This document shows, one piece after another, positions 17,801 through 25,155 of a stretch of DNA of 64,000 nt. Below the pieces are notes generated by a model. It worked only from the letters and a program-made list of their open reading frames with translations, searched no databases and was not told where the DNA came from. A program made the translations under genes and the position numbers. How positions within the stretch are numbered: the first letter of the stretch is position 1; every line of letters starts with the position of its first letter. Source of the stretch: JAUIJL01 sp965366625 (lineage in GTDB: Bacteria; Acidobacteriota; Thermoanaerobaculia; Multivoradales; J023); NCBI GenBank assembly GCA_965366625.1, contig CBDUGP010000003.1, positions 1 through 64,000 of the forward strand, written 5' to 3'.

Positions 17801-18193
17801 GTCCGCATCTTCTTCCAGCTCAACGGTGACCAAGCCGAAGCCTTCATTGGCGGCCGAGGTCATGCGTTTGATGCCTTCGGTGGCGGCGATGGCTTCCTCG
17901 ACCCGCAGGATGACCCCGCTTTCTACCTCCGCGGGTGAGGCGCCGCGATAGGGAACGCGGATCGTAATGCGATCGATGTTGATTTCCGGCAGGATCTCCA
18001 CGGTGATGGCCAGTAGGGCCATCAAACCCGACAAGAGAATGAAGATCATCAACAAATTGGCAGCCACGTGATGACCGGCGAACCAGGTCAGCAGATTTCC
18101 GGAGCCCGAGGATTGAGGGGCACTGTGGGGCTCGTGCTGGGGCTCGTCGTCGGCCGGAGCTGAAGAAGCAGAAGAGGGTGTGTGGGTTTCCAT
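14801..18193 (-). CDS. RND efflux transporter permease (AcrB family)
   Basis: A 1130-residue inner-membrane proton/drug antiporter of the AcrB/MexF family. It shows twelve membrane helices in two sets of 1+5, two large periplasmic loops, the proton-relay aspartates in GIVVDDAIVVGENV, and the repeat-half counterpart GVVVNDSLIMIDLINRRR. The start shares one base with the membrane-fusion gene stop (TGATG). The C-terminal tail is unusual: a SAV repeat followed by an acidic low-complexity end, encoded by 9-bp tandem repeats. As last gene of tetR-tolC-mfp-rnd it forms a complete tripartite pump. The substrate cannot be predicted. Confidence 0.94.
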   Translation of the reverse strand: METHTPSSASSAPADDEPQHEPHSAPQSSGSGNLLTWFAGHHVAANLLMIFILLSGLMALLAITVEILPEINIDRITIRVPYRGASPAEVESGVILRVEEAIAATEGIKRMTSAANEGFGLVTVELEEDADNRQVLDDIKAAVDRIDTFPTETEKPIIAEIVTRRQVMSVVVHGDLPIETLTEKAERIRDDLTSLDDISQAELRGVPPYEISIEVSEDALRRYSLSFDQVAQAIRRSSLDLPGGSVKTDGGEILLRTEAQRYTGEEFENIIVLSSADGTEVRLGQIAAVRDGFEETAVAARFDGEPAVLVQVYRTGDEGALEVTAAARSYIADLQPNLPPSMHVSTWLDTSKILHQRINLLLKNARVGLVLVFISLALFLDFRLAFWTTMGIPISFMGGLWLLPHFDITINMISLFAFIVSLGIVVDDAIVVGENVYSHLQKGKPPLQAAVQGVQEMAMPVIYAVLTSVAAFMPLVFVQGSIGKVMRNIPVVVIAVLFMSLVESLLILPAHIAGDGKKGGGFFRPITRFFDPVMNLLRRLRRRTAGGLERFIDGPYHDLLESALEWRYLSAASAFVILLLSVGLVGGGFTKFTFQPDVDADNMVAYLKMPQGTPDEQTAAISRRIEEAARIVAESYDSQRQGPPIINHVSITVGAQPTSGGGGPTSAGSTAGTGSHLAEVNVELLASEQRGISSTEIMNRWRQEVGGVPGAVALTYNASLFNAGDAVSVRMAHHDEQTLFRSVDRMKGILAEYPGVFDISDSFEPGKKELRLELTPEGQALGVDLLQLARQTRQGFYGEEIQRIQRGRSDVRVMVRYPEDQRTSMGDIEAMRVRLGNGSEVPFQTVASVSEGRGFATINRVDRRRVVTVSADVDEGAANANEINDALRADVIPQMVADFPGLSFDFEGEQREQAETMDSLKGNFIMALVAIFALLAIPFRSYTQPLIVMSVIPFGFVGALAGHLIMGVTLTILSFFGIVALTGVVVNDSLIMIDLINRRRREGISLDIAIREAGKQRFRPIFLTTLTTFMGLTPIIFETSLQAKFLIPMALSLGFGIVFATAVTLILVPVTYRILQDIHDLFDSLSGHQPDSAVSAVSAVSAFSAVSADDERLGQTTEPLNLEQPSPETP
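14870..14923 (-). repeat. 9-bp in-frame tandem repeat, 6 copies
   Basis: Six units of ggcactgac (one ggcactgaa, one ggcactgtc) encode the Ser-Ala-Val repeat at the cytoplasmic C-terminal tail of the RND permease. Confidence 0.9.
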
Positions 18194-19380
18194 CAGCCTT
18201 GCTCCGAGTCACCGGCCGCGGCCATCACCCGAACGGCCATGCCGTCGGTCGCCGCTTCCACCGCGCTGGTGACCACCCGATCCCCGGAGTCGAGGCCCGA
18301 GCCTGCCCGGATCACGGCGAAATCACGGCTCGTGCGGATCACCTCCACGGTGCGGATGCGGAGCTTGTTTTCTTCGACCACCCAGACTTGGTTCTTGCCT
18401 CGTAGGGTCGAACGAGGAATGCGGAGGATCTGCTCCAGGGTTTCACCCTCGATGCCTACCCGTACGAAGGTGCCGGGCATCAAAGGCGACGCAGGGGTGC
18501 CCTCGACTTGTTGATCGAAGGGACGATCGACCCGGACGACGACGTGCACCATGCGCGATCGAGGGTCGACTTGGCCTTCGAGCCGCTCCGCCACCGCGGG
18601 CCAGGTTTGGTGACGACCGGCGAATTCCGCGCTGACCGTGGCGGTCGCGGGCAGCTCGAACCAGGCGAGCTCGGAATCGTCCAAGGGCACTCGGATCTCC
18701 ATGGCGTGGGTGCCGATCACGGTAGCTACCGAGCGTCCCGGGCTCACGAGCTGACCGAGATCGACATTTTCTTGGAGCACCAAGCCGTCGAAAGGCACTG
18801 AAATGCGGGTTTTCTCCAACGCCAGCTCAGCCGTCGCCAAGTCCGCGCGGGCGGCCGCCAGCTCAGCCTCGGCCTGACGGGTTTGGGGCTTGCGAACCAC
18901 CAGAGGAGGAGCTTCGGTCGAGCCGTTGATCGCCTGCCATTCGGTCTCGGCGACCGCTGCTTCGGCCTGCTCCCGCTCCAACATGACTTCGGTCCGGGCA
19001 ACTGCGGCGCGGGCCCGCTCGACCGCGAGTTCGTAATTGCGTGGGTCGATGTGGATCAAGGTGTGGCCGGCTCGGAATCGCCCGCCCGACACCAATTTCG
19101 GGCTGATCTTGACCACCCTTCCGGTGACTTCCGGCAGCACCTCGATGCGGGTTTGGGCTGCCACCTCACCTTGCCCTTCGACTTCGAGCGGTAAATCCTC
19201 GGTCGTGACCGTAAGCGTCTCGACCAAAGCACCCAGGGATGGGCGCTCAGCCGGCTCGGGGGCCTTGCGCGACGAAATCAAGGCTGCGGTTCCGCCGGCG
19301 CCGAGCAGCAGGACCAACAGCGGCAGGACGATCTTCAGCCGAGACTTGAGCTTTGAGGGGGTGGTTTGTGGGGAGCTCAT
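18193..19380 (-). CDS. RND efflux periplasmic adaptor (membrane fusion protein)
   Basis: A 395-residue HlyD/AcrA-type adaptor that links the RND permease to the TolC-like channel. An N-terminal membrane anchor (residues 17-35, KIVLPLLVLLLGAGGTAAL) is followed by the lipoyl-like half motif GQGEVAAQTRIEVLPEVTGR, a long alpha-hairpin (about 105-190, Ala/Glu/Arg-rich) and the second lipoyl half VPFDGLVLQENVDLGQLVSPG. The C-terminal beta-barrel contains VDPRSRMVHVVV. It overlaps the upstream tolC-like gene by ATGA and the downstream permease by TGATG, so all are translated together. Confidence 0.92.
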   Translation of the reverse strand: MSSPQTTPSKLKSRLKIVLPLLVLLLGAGGTAALISSRKAPEPAERPSLGALVETLTVTTEDLPLEVEGQGEVAAQTRIEVLPEVTGRVVKISPKLVSGGRFRAGHTLIHIDPRNYELAVERARAAVARTEVMLEREQAEAAVAETEWQAINGSTEAPPLVVRKPQTRQAEAELAAARADLATAELALEKTRISVPFDGLVLQENVDLGQLVSPGRSVATVIGTHAMEIRVPLDDSELAWFELPATATVSAEFAGRHQTWPAVAERLEGQVDPRSRMVHVVVRVDRPFDQQVEGTPASPLMPGTFVRVGIEGETLEQILRIPRSTLRGKNQVWVVEENKLRIRTVEVIRTSRDFAVIRAGSGLDSGDRVVTSAVEAATDGMAVRVMAAAGDSEQG

Positions 19381-20960
19381 CGGGCTTCCTCCTTCTCAGC
19401 TTCTTGTGCCGTTGCTTCGTCGACAAAATCGGAAGCGGAACTGGAACTTGTTGATGAATCTGTTGGCGAATCTGTTGGTGACTCTGTTTCGCTTTGGGTT
19501 ATGGGGGCATCCGTAGTCGGATCAATCCCCCAGTCTCCACCCAGGGCAAGGTGAAGATCGATTCGGGCATTCCACATCTCTCCTTGGGCAGCATTGAGGG
19601 CGTCTTCCGCCGCCCGTCGTCGACGCTCGGAATCTAGAACCTGTAATAAGGGGGAAACCCCGCGCTGGTATCGATCACGGGCGATTCGGTCCGCGGCCTG
19701 GGCCTCGATGAGGCGTTGATCCAAAAAAAGCAGCTGCCGGCGCAGGCTTTGATCCCGTACCAAGGCGTCTTCCACTTCGCGCAAGCTGCGCAAAACAGCT
19801 CCCGCATAAGCGGCAGCCGCTTGGTCGGCTCTGGCTTCGGCTGCTTCGACCGCTGCGCGGCGTTGGCCGCCGTTGAAAATCGGGGCGACCAAGCCGGCGA
19901 TAGCGTTGTAGACCAAGGCGTCGGAGGACACCAAATCGGAGAGAGAGTCGCTGCGGGTACCCCCGGAGCCCGTCAGGCTGAGGCTCGGGAAAAGGTCGGC
20001 CATGGCAACCCCGACCTGTGAGGTGGCCGAAGCCAGCTGCATTTCCGCTTGTCGGAGGTCCGGCCGCCGGTCGAGCAAATCCGCCGGCAATCCGAGCGGC
20101 ACGGGTTCTAAGTTCGGCAGGGGATCGAGCAGCTCGGTCGGCAGCTCACCGGTTCCCGGTCGACTGCCGACCAGCACGTCCAAGGCCAGTTGGGCTTGGC
20201 TGAGCTGTTGATGGGCGACGACTAAATTGCCTTCCGCCGAGGCTAGGTTCTCTCGCGCAGCGCGTAGGTCGAGGGCGCCGACGAGGCCGCTTTCGTAGCG
20301 CCGTTCGATGGTTCCCAACGTCTGCGACCAGCTGTCGCGGATCCCCTCCGCGACTTGAACTCGCCTGCCGAGAATCGACAGACGGACCCGACCTCGCACC
20401 ACCTCGGAGACGACGGTGTGCAGCAAGGCTTGGCTGGAAGCTTCCTGGGCCAAGACCTGAGCCCAGGCCGATTGTCGATGGCGTTTTAGCTTGCCGAAGA
20501 GGTCCAGCTGGTAGGAAACATTGAGGTCCGCGGAGTAGGTGGTTGAATAAACCGCGACCCGACCCACCTGGGGCAAGGAGAAAGAGGATTTGGACCGGTT
20601 GGCCGAGCCGGAAGCGGAGACCTGAGGAAATTGCGTACCACGGCTCTGGCGCAGCTGGGCTCTCGATTCCAGAACCCGTGCTGCGGCTGCTTTCAGGTCC
20701 GTGTTGTGCACCAAAGCTCGGTCGACCAGATCGAGGGTCGCTGGATCGCCGAAGACTTTCCACCAAGGGGCCAACGACTCGGAGGGGGAGCCGGCGATTG
20801 CCGTGGAGCCGACGAAGGAAGAAGCTTCGTCCGCGGCGGTGTGGGGTCGCTTCGGATCGGGTCCCAGGGTGCAACCGAGGATCGAAAAAACGAAACCCGC
20901 CAACGCCATCGCTCGGATCCCAGGGGGCAAGAGATGGGCGGTGCGGCGATGGATGCTCAT
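19377..20960 (-). CDS. TolC/NodT-family outer-membrane efflux lipoprotein
   Basis: A 527-residue outer-membrane channel of the tripartite pump. The open frame extends 73 codons further upstream, but that part lies inside the tetR gene. The ATG at 20960 overlaps the tetR stop by ATGA and starts a lipoprotein signal with lipobox ILGC (Cys30). The body has the two repeated OEP domains with long alpha-helical hairpins (ARVLESRAQLRQSRG, LDLRAARENLASAEG) and the NodT feature LLDRRPDLRQAEMQL. The C-terminal tail is Ser/Thr-rich and low in complexity (SPTDSPTDSSTSSSS). Confidence 0.92.
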   Translation of the reverse strand: MSIHRRTAHLLPPGIRAMALAGFVFSILGCTLGPDPKRPHTAADEASSFVGSTAIAGSPSESLAPWWKVFGDPATLDLVDRALVHNTDLKAAAARVLESRAQLRQSRGTQFPQVSASGSANRSKSSFSLPQVGRVAVYSTTYSADLNVSYQLDLFGKLKRHRQSAWAQVLAQEASSQALLHTVVSEVVRGRVRLSILGRRVQVAEGIRDSWSQTLGTIERRYESGLVGALDLRAARENLASAEGNLVVAHQQLSQAQLALDVLVGSRPGTGELPTELLDPLPNLEPVPLGLPADLLDRRPDLRQAEMQLASATSQVGVAMADLFPSLSLTGSGGTRSDSLSDLVSSDALVYNAIAGLVAPIFNGGQRRAAVEAAEARADQAAAAYAGAVLRSLREVEDALVRDQSLRRQLLFLDQRLIEAQAADRIARDRYQRGVSPLLQVLDSERRRRAAEDALNAAQGEMWNARIDLHLALGGDWGIDPTTDAPITQSETESPTDSPTDSSTSSSSASDFVDEATAQEAEKEEAR

Positions 20961-21670
20961 GAGGGGTGCTCCGTATCGCTGAAAAGGGGCTTGGAGGGCT
21001 CGCGGCTTTGCAGCTCTTTGACCCCTGCCATTGAGAAATCGCAGATGTGCTGGGCGAGCAAGTCGAAATCGGGAAATCCTTCGGGAGGCATGGGTGGTAG
21101 GTCGATCTCGAGCCGGCCGGCGGCGGCTTGGGCCTGAAAGCGTTGCATTGCCGGTTGGGTGTGCCGATAAAAGAGGCATTGGCCCATGATGCTGTTCTGT
21201 ACCAGCCGAAGGTGGAAACGATCCAAATTCGGAAGCAAGGCCCGCAAGACCTGCTCCAAGTTGACCAGAATCGGCAGCATGGACCGGCGGATAAGCTCGT
21301 CGAGGGCGGGGGTAGGGTCCGCCATTTCACGCGCCATCAACTTGCCTAAGGGGCCGGCGCCATCGACCAACAGGAGTTCCAAGAACCAGCGCACGAAAGC
21401 TCGCAAGACTCGCTCGGGTTGATCTGGCTGATCCGCGTGCAGCGGCATGGGCCGTTTCTGAACCGCCCGTTGGTGGCAGGTGGCCAAGACTTCGGCATAA
21501 AAGCGTTGTTTGTCACCGAAGTGGTAGTTGACCGCGGCGGCATTGGCCTCGGCCTTGGCGCAAATGGCGCGGATGGACGCGTCGGCAAATCCACGCTCGG
21601 CGAAAACATCCATTCCCGCAAGCAGCAGGCGCTCTTTGGTGTCGTAGGTGTCGGTTGAGGTCGAAGTCAT
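20957..21670 (-). CDS. TetR-family repressor with CecR-like (DUF1956) C-terminus
   Basis: A 237-residue dimeric DNA-binding regulator, first gene of the efflux operon. The N-terminal helix-turn-helix is typical (ERLLLAGMDVFAERGF, SIRAICAKAEANAAAVNYHF). The C-terminal part (LAMQR-like ligand domain with RAFVRWFLELLL and LMAREMADPTP) fits the DUF1956/CecR subgroup that controls drug-efflux genes. It very likely represses its own operon, and candidate operators lie directly upstream (21707-21762). ATGA overlap with the tolC-like gene couples translation. Confidence 0.9.
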   Translation of the reverse strand: MTSTSTDTYDTKERLLLAGMDVFAERGFADASIRAICAKAEANAAAVNYHFGDKQRFYAEVLATCHQRAVQKRPMPLHADQPDQPERVLRAFVRWFLELLLVDGAGPLGKLMAREMADPTPALDELIRRSMLPILVNLEQVLRALLPNLDRFHLRLVQNSIMGQCLFYRHTQPAMQRFQAQAAAGRLEIDLPPMPPEGFPDFDLLAQHICDFSMAGVKELQSREPSKPLFSDTEHPS

Positions 21671-21706
21671 TAGGTTCCGTCATTTGGGATGGGAGTTTGG
21701 GACGAA

Positions 21707-21762
21707 TTCATGCGGTCGTTTCATGCGGTCGTTTCGTACGCTCAAATCATACGATCGATTTA
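21707..21762 (-). promoter_or_regulatory. candidate operator/promoter of the tetR-efflux operon
   Basis: Two perfect adjacent 13-bp repeats ttcatgcggtcgt (21707-21719 and 21720-21732) lead into a near-palindrome AAATCRTACGATCGATTT-like block (21744-21761). On the minus strand TATGAT inside that block could be the -10, with TTGAAA about 19 bases upstream. The position, 40-90 bases before tetR, suits autorepression. Confidence 0.5.
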
Positions 21763-22092
21763 AACATGTGTTTCAAGCGTCTGCAAGAAATCTGAAAGAA
21801 ATGGTCTGGAAGGCCGAAGTATGTGAGCTGCCAAGCCCTCTCAGGTCTCGTGCGATGGGTAGGAAAGGAAGGTCGATGGAACTACCGGAGAAACTTCGCC
21901 TGGAATCTTCCGGGCACTCGCTCGCCTGCTGAATAGCTCGTCGCTCCCAGCGTAGTTTCTCTCCGGCTGAGTCCTTCGATCCGAGCCTCGGGGCACGCGA
22001 CATCGGAATAAGTCGAAGCTGCGAAGTGTTTAAAGCAGATGAGTAACGGCCGCTGATCGTGGCCTAGTAGTTTCTTCAAGAGGAGCAAAATC

Positions 22093-22782
22093 TTGATCTT
22101 CGATCCTATCTATTTCCTGTTCATCGGACCGGGCATCTTGCTGTCGCTTTTAGCCCAGTGGATGACCAAGTCGGCATTCAACAAATACTCCAAAGTGCGC
22201 AGTGCTTATGGCCTCACGGGAGCGCAAGCAGCCAAAGCCATGCTCGATCAGGCAGGCATTCGCGACGTCAATATCGTTTCGAGCCAGGGATTTCTTTCCG
22301 ATCACTACAACCCCATGACCAAGACCCTGGCCCTTTCGCCCGCGGTCTACGGGCAGCAGTCGGTGGCGGCGATCGGAGTAGCCTGCCATGAGGCGGGTCA
22401 TGCCATTCAACACGCCCGTCACTATGCGCCCCTTTGGGCCCGTTCGGCGTTGGTGCCTACCGCTCGATTTTCCGACATCGGCATGTGGGTGATGATGTTC
22501 GGCCTGATGTTCCAGTCCCAGGGCATGGTGGGCATCGGCGCGGTGCTGTTCTCGGGCGTGCTGCTATTTCAAGTCGTGACCCTACCGGTGGAATTCGACG
22601 CTTCGGCACGCGCCAAGAAATTAGCTTTCGAGCAAGGCTTGATCGCTCCCCAGGAGCGAGCGGGCATGGCCAAAGTGCTCAACGCAGCCGCCTTGACCTA
22701 TGTGGCAGCTGCGGTCAGCAGTCTTTTGACGCTGCTCTACTTCTTGATGCGAGCCGGTTTGCTGGGTGGAAGAAACGACTGA
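22093..22782 (+). CDS. membrane-embedded zinc metallopeptidase, YugP-like (Zn_peptidase_2)
   Basis: A 229-residue integral membrane protein. The zinc site is HEAGH at about residues 99-103 (ACHEAGHAIQHA), and four hydrophobic helices surround it. The family motif SDHYNPMTKTLALS with PVEFDASARAKKLA is characteristic of the YugP/DUF2268-like neutral zinc peptidases. The start is TTG, set by AGGAG 7 nt upstream; no ATG fits. Physiological substrate is unknown in the family. The gene is alone, ending at a shared bidirectional hairpin with the RRM gene. Confidence 0.88.
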   Translation: MIFDPIYFLFIGPGILLSLLAQWMTKSAFNKYSKVRSAYGLTGAQAAKAMLDQAGIRDVNIVSSQGFLSDHYNPMTKTLALSPAVYGQQSVAAIGVACHEAGHAIQHARHYAPLWARSALVPTARFSDIGMWVMMFGLMFQSQGMVGIGAVLFSGVLLFQVVTLPVEFDASARAKKLAFEQGLIAPQERAGMAKVLNAAALTYVAAAVSSLLTLLYFLMRAGLLGGRND

Positions 22783-22854
22783 ACCTTCGGGATTCTTGCC
22801 GTGTGAACGTTCCGTCTCGAGGCAACCAAAGCAGTGGGCGAAAAAGTTCAGCGC

Positions 22855-22891
22855 ACAACAAAACCGGCGAGAGCTTAGAACTCTCGCCGGT
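22855..22891 (-). terminator. Rho-independent terminator of the RRM gene
   Basis: Perfect 11-bp stem ACCGGCGAGAG / CTCTCGCCGGT with a 7-nt loop. Read on the minus strand it is followed by TTTTGTTG, the U-tract side. It sits between convergent genes and may also serve the zinc-peptidase transcript. Confidence 0.8.
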
Positions 22892-22945
22892 GGTCATGAC
22901 CTGAAAAATCAGTAAAAAGGCAGTGGGCCTATAGGCCCGAAAGGC

Positions 22946-23206
22946 TTACCAACGAGGGCGACGTTCGCGGGGGCGGGCTTCGTTGATGGTCAAGGTGCGG
23001 CCGCCCATAGAACTCTTGTCCAGAGCTTCAATGGCTTCGTCTCCACCGTCGTCCATCTCCACGAATCCGAATCCGCGGGGGCGACCCGTCTCTCGATCCG
23101 AAATCAGGTTCACCGAGGTAACAGTTCCGAAGGCCGCGAAAAGCTCGCGTACTTCTTCTTCGGTGGCACTGAAAGGCAGGTTCCCCACGTAGATTCTCTT
23201 CGACAT
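22946..23206 (-). CDS. RRM-type RNA-binding protein
   Basis: An 86-residue single RNA-recognition-motif protein. RNP2 is IYVGNL (residues 5-10) and RNP1 is RGFGFVEM (about 44-51), both intact with their aromatic residues. The C-terminus is short and basic (RPRERRPRW). Such one-RRM proteins in cyanobacteria and some other phyla bind RNA under cold or stress conditions. AGGAG lies 9 nt before the ATG. It is monocistronic with its own terminator. The start region is well separated from mutM. Confidence 0.93.
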   Translation of the reverse strand: MSKRIYVGNLPFSATEEEVRELFAAFGTVTSVNLISDRETGRPRGFGFVEMDDGGDEAIEALDKSSMGGRTLTINEARPRERRPRW

Positions 23207-23554
23207 CTCTTCGATCTCCTGACCCGCGCGAGCGGGCGATTCTTTTCATCTCCGGACTAGGCGCCGGAGCTTCGCCATAGGGTGCACGACGTCACGAGGA
23301 GCAACGTTAGTCAACGCTTTGAAGGACGGAGGACGTTTGGACGGTCGTGGGTCACTTCTGCAGGCAGGAGTACTGGCGTGTGTTCCTCGGGACATTTTCG
23401 AGAATACGGTAACACGCGACCTGACGACCGACAAGAAAAATTCCCCCAGGTCCGAAAACTCCCCGGCCTACCGGTTGGACTTGGGAGTTTTGACCGGCTT
23501 CTCGGGATCGGGCGTTGCGTCGAAACTCTTCTGCAGGCACCGCGGGATCGGCGT
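23207..23554. other. intergenic region between mutM and RRM gene
   Basis: About 350 bases on which both flanking genes are read leftward. It must contain the RRM-gene promoter. The only structure I can support is an inverted repeat AAAACTCCC / GGGAGTTTT at 23455-23491. Open frames here are short and without ribosome sites. Confidence 0.5.
23455..23491 (-). terminator. possible terminator after mutM
   Basis: 9-bp inverted repeat AAAACTCCC / GGGAGTTTT with a 19-nt GC-containing loop, 64 bases beyond the mutM stop. On the minus strand the stem itself ends in GTTTT. The loop is long, so confidence is limited. Confidence 0.4.
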
Positions 23555-24376
23555 TCAACGCTGACACCGCGGGCAATAAAACGTGCTCCGATTCCCTTGC
23601 ACGATTCGGCGGATCGGTGCCCCACATCGTGAACAAGGCTTGCTCTCTCGGCCGTAGGCGGCTAGTGAAACCTGAAAGTACCCTGCATTGCCTTCGCCGT
23701 CTTGGAAGTCGGACAGGGTCGTTCCCCCTTGTTTGATGGCGCTGGAAAGCACTGCTTGAATCGAGCCCGCCAGACTCTGCCAGGTGGCACAGCCGACTCG
23801 GCCGACACTGCGTTTCGGATGGACTTTCGAGCGCCACAATACCTCGCATGCATAGATATTTCCGACCCCGACGACTATCTTGCCATCCATGAGAAACCCC
23901 TTGATAGGCCCCCTTCGACCAGCAGCTTTGTGACGAAGGAATTCGCCGGTGAGATCGGCGCCGAGGGGTTCGATGCCGAGGTGGGCGAACCGGCGATCAG
24001 CGTCGAGTTCAGACGTCGGCAACGCGAAGGCCATGCCGAACCGGCGTGGGTCCACTAGGCGGAGACGCCCGCCGTCGGAAAGGGAGAAGCTAAGGTGCTC
24101 GTGTTTCTGTCGCGGATCTCCTGACGGAACCACAGTCAGTCGCCCGCTCATGCCCAGGTGGATGACCAGGGTGCGACCGCCATCAAGATCGATCAGCAGG
24201 TATTTGGCTCTCCGGCGCAAGCCGCGGACGGTGGCATGGGCCAAGGAACCCAAGACGTCTTTGTCCAGGGGCTCGCGCAGAGCAGGGCTGTGGACGGAAA
24301 CCGTGCTGAATCGCCGGCCGACGAGGCGCCGCTCGAGACTCAACTTGACCACTTCAACTTCTGGAAGCTCAGGCAT
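23555..24376 (-). CDS. mutM: formamidopyrimidine-DNA glycosylase
   Basis: A 273-residue base-excision repair enzyme removing 8-oxoguanine and formamidopyrimidines and nicking by beta,delta-elimination. The N-terminal catalytic PELPEVE (Pro2, Glu3) is intact. The beta-strand lysine is in RAKYLL, and the H2TH region is KGFLMDGKIVVGVGNIYACEVLW. The C-terminal zinc finger has four cysteines (CSRCG ... CPRC). The family's usual length is about 270. The ATG abuts an 11-bp tandem repeat array that occupies the divergent promoter region. Confidence 0.96.
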   Translation of the reverse strand: MPELPEVEVVKLSLERRLVGRRFSTVSVHSPALREPLDKDVLGSLAHATVRGLRRRAKYLLIDLDGGRTLVIHLGMSGRLTVVPSGDPRQKHEHLSFSLSDGGRLRLVDPRRFGMAFALPTSELDADRRFAHLGIEPLGADLTGEFLRHKAAGRRGPIKGFLMDGKIVVGVGNIYACEVLWRSKVHPKRSVGRVGCATWQSLAGSIQAVLSSAIKQGGTTLSDFQDGEGNAGYFQVSLAAYGRESKPCSRCGAPIRRIVQGNRSTFYCPRCQR

Positions 24377-24377
24377 A

Positions 24378-24454
24378 GGCGTAATTCAGGCGTAGAAAGC
24401 GTTGACTAGAGGCGTAAACATGGCGTAACATTGGCGTAATGGAGGCGGTAGTTG
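24378..24454. repeat. 11-bp tandem repeat array (GGCGTA units), 7 copies
   Basis: Units beginning ggcgta start at 24378, 24389, 24411, 24422 and 24433. A degenerate copy is at 24400 and a diverged ggcggta at 24444. The spacing is exactly 11 bases, about one helical turn. The array fills the space just upstream of mutM and before the divergent unknown gene, so it may be a protein-binding array or a minisatellite. Confidence 0.85.
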
Positions 24455-24539
24455 GTGGTCAGCCAGCTCAGTACTCTTTCTCAACTGTGACGCGCAGCTT
24501 CTGCGACGACCCCAGAATAACCCCTTCGGGAGGTGCCCT

Positions 24540-25115
24540 ATGGCGACAGTAGCTTCATCCATCTCCGAATTCGTGCCCGCCGGGCAGGGCTCATGGCGCC
24601 GACTGCGAGAGTTTATCTCGCCGGTTCTGAAGCTCAGAATTTCCCGTGCTATCCGACGGGGAGAGCCGGTTACTCTCGGTAGCCGAAGCCGCCCGTTTGA
24701 GACCTTAGATGAGCGGCACACGTTGTTGGACATGTTGCCCGAAGATCGGGGTTTGGTCGTTCGCATTCGTTGCCGCGGCCGAGAGATCTTAGACGATCTC
24801 CCGCGTCTGACCCGATTAGATCAGCGTCATGACCTATCGGTGGAATGGCTGATCGATCGGCCTCGTCGGTTGGGTTGGTGTCGCTCTTCTCTCGAGGCGG
24901 CAGGGCAGCTGGCGGCGGAAGGAATACGAGTGCGGTTGATTTGGCGGGCGGCAGATTCCAGGACCGAGCCGGACCTTGAAGCCTGGGTTGCCGAAGCGCG
25001 AAAGCTGGGGATCTGGGACGTGGGGTGTGAGACGGAACGGGCCTCTCTATCTCAGCGATTCGATGTCTTGCGTCTCGAGTACGGTTTTCCTCTTTTTGCC
25101 CCTGGTCGCGGTTGA
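24540..25115 (+). CDS. protein of unknown function
   Basis: A 191-residue soluble protein with an excellent GGGAGGTG ribosome site before the ATG. It is Arg-rich throughout. No signal peptide or membrane segment. The second half alternates hydrophobic strands and helices (DLSVEWLIDRP, GIRVRLIWRAAD, EPDLEAWVAEARKLGIWDVGCE), vaguely like the later strands of a radical-SAM or TIM barrel but without the CxxxCxxC cluster. I do not recognise a family. It is divergent from mutM across the 11-bp repeat array and convergent with a hybrid histidine kinase. Confidence 0.7.
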   Translation: MATVASSISEFVPAGQGSWRRLREFISPVLKLRISRAIRRGEPVTLGSRSRPFETLDERHTLLDMLPEDRGLVVRIRCRGREILDDLPRLTRLDQRHDLSVEWLIDRPRRLGWCRSSLEAAGQLAAEGIRVRLIWRAADSRTEPDLEAWVAEARKLGIWDVGCETERASLSQRFDVLRLEYGFPLFAPGRG

Positions 25116-25155
25116 GATTGAATAAACGCCGGCCTCGAGTTCCGCCGCCTCGAGT

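Noticed and set aside
20961..21179. 73-codon upstream extension of the TolC-like protein
   Set aside because: It lies inside the tetR gene. The lipoprotein start at 20960 with ATGA overlap is clearly the real one.
24378..24454. 11-bp repeats considered as a CRISPR or a replication iteron cluster
   Set aside because: Units are too short and contiguous for CRISPR. No dnaA, rep gene, AT-rich opener or DnaA-box cluster is next to it.
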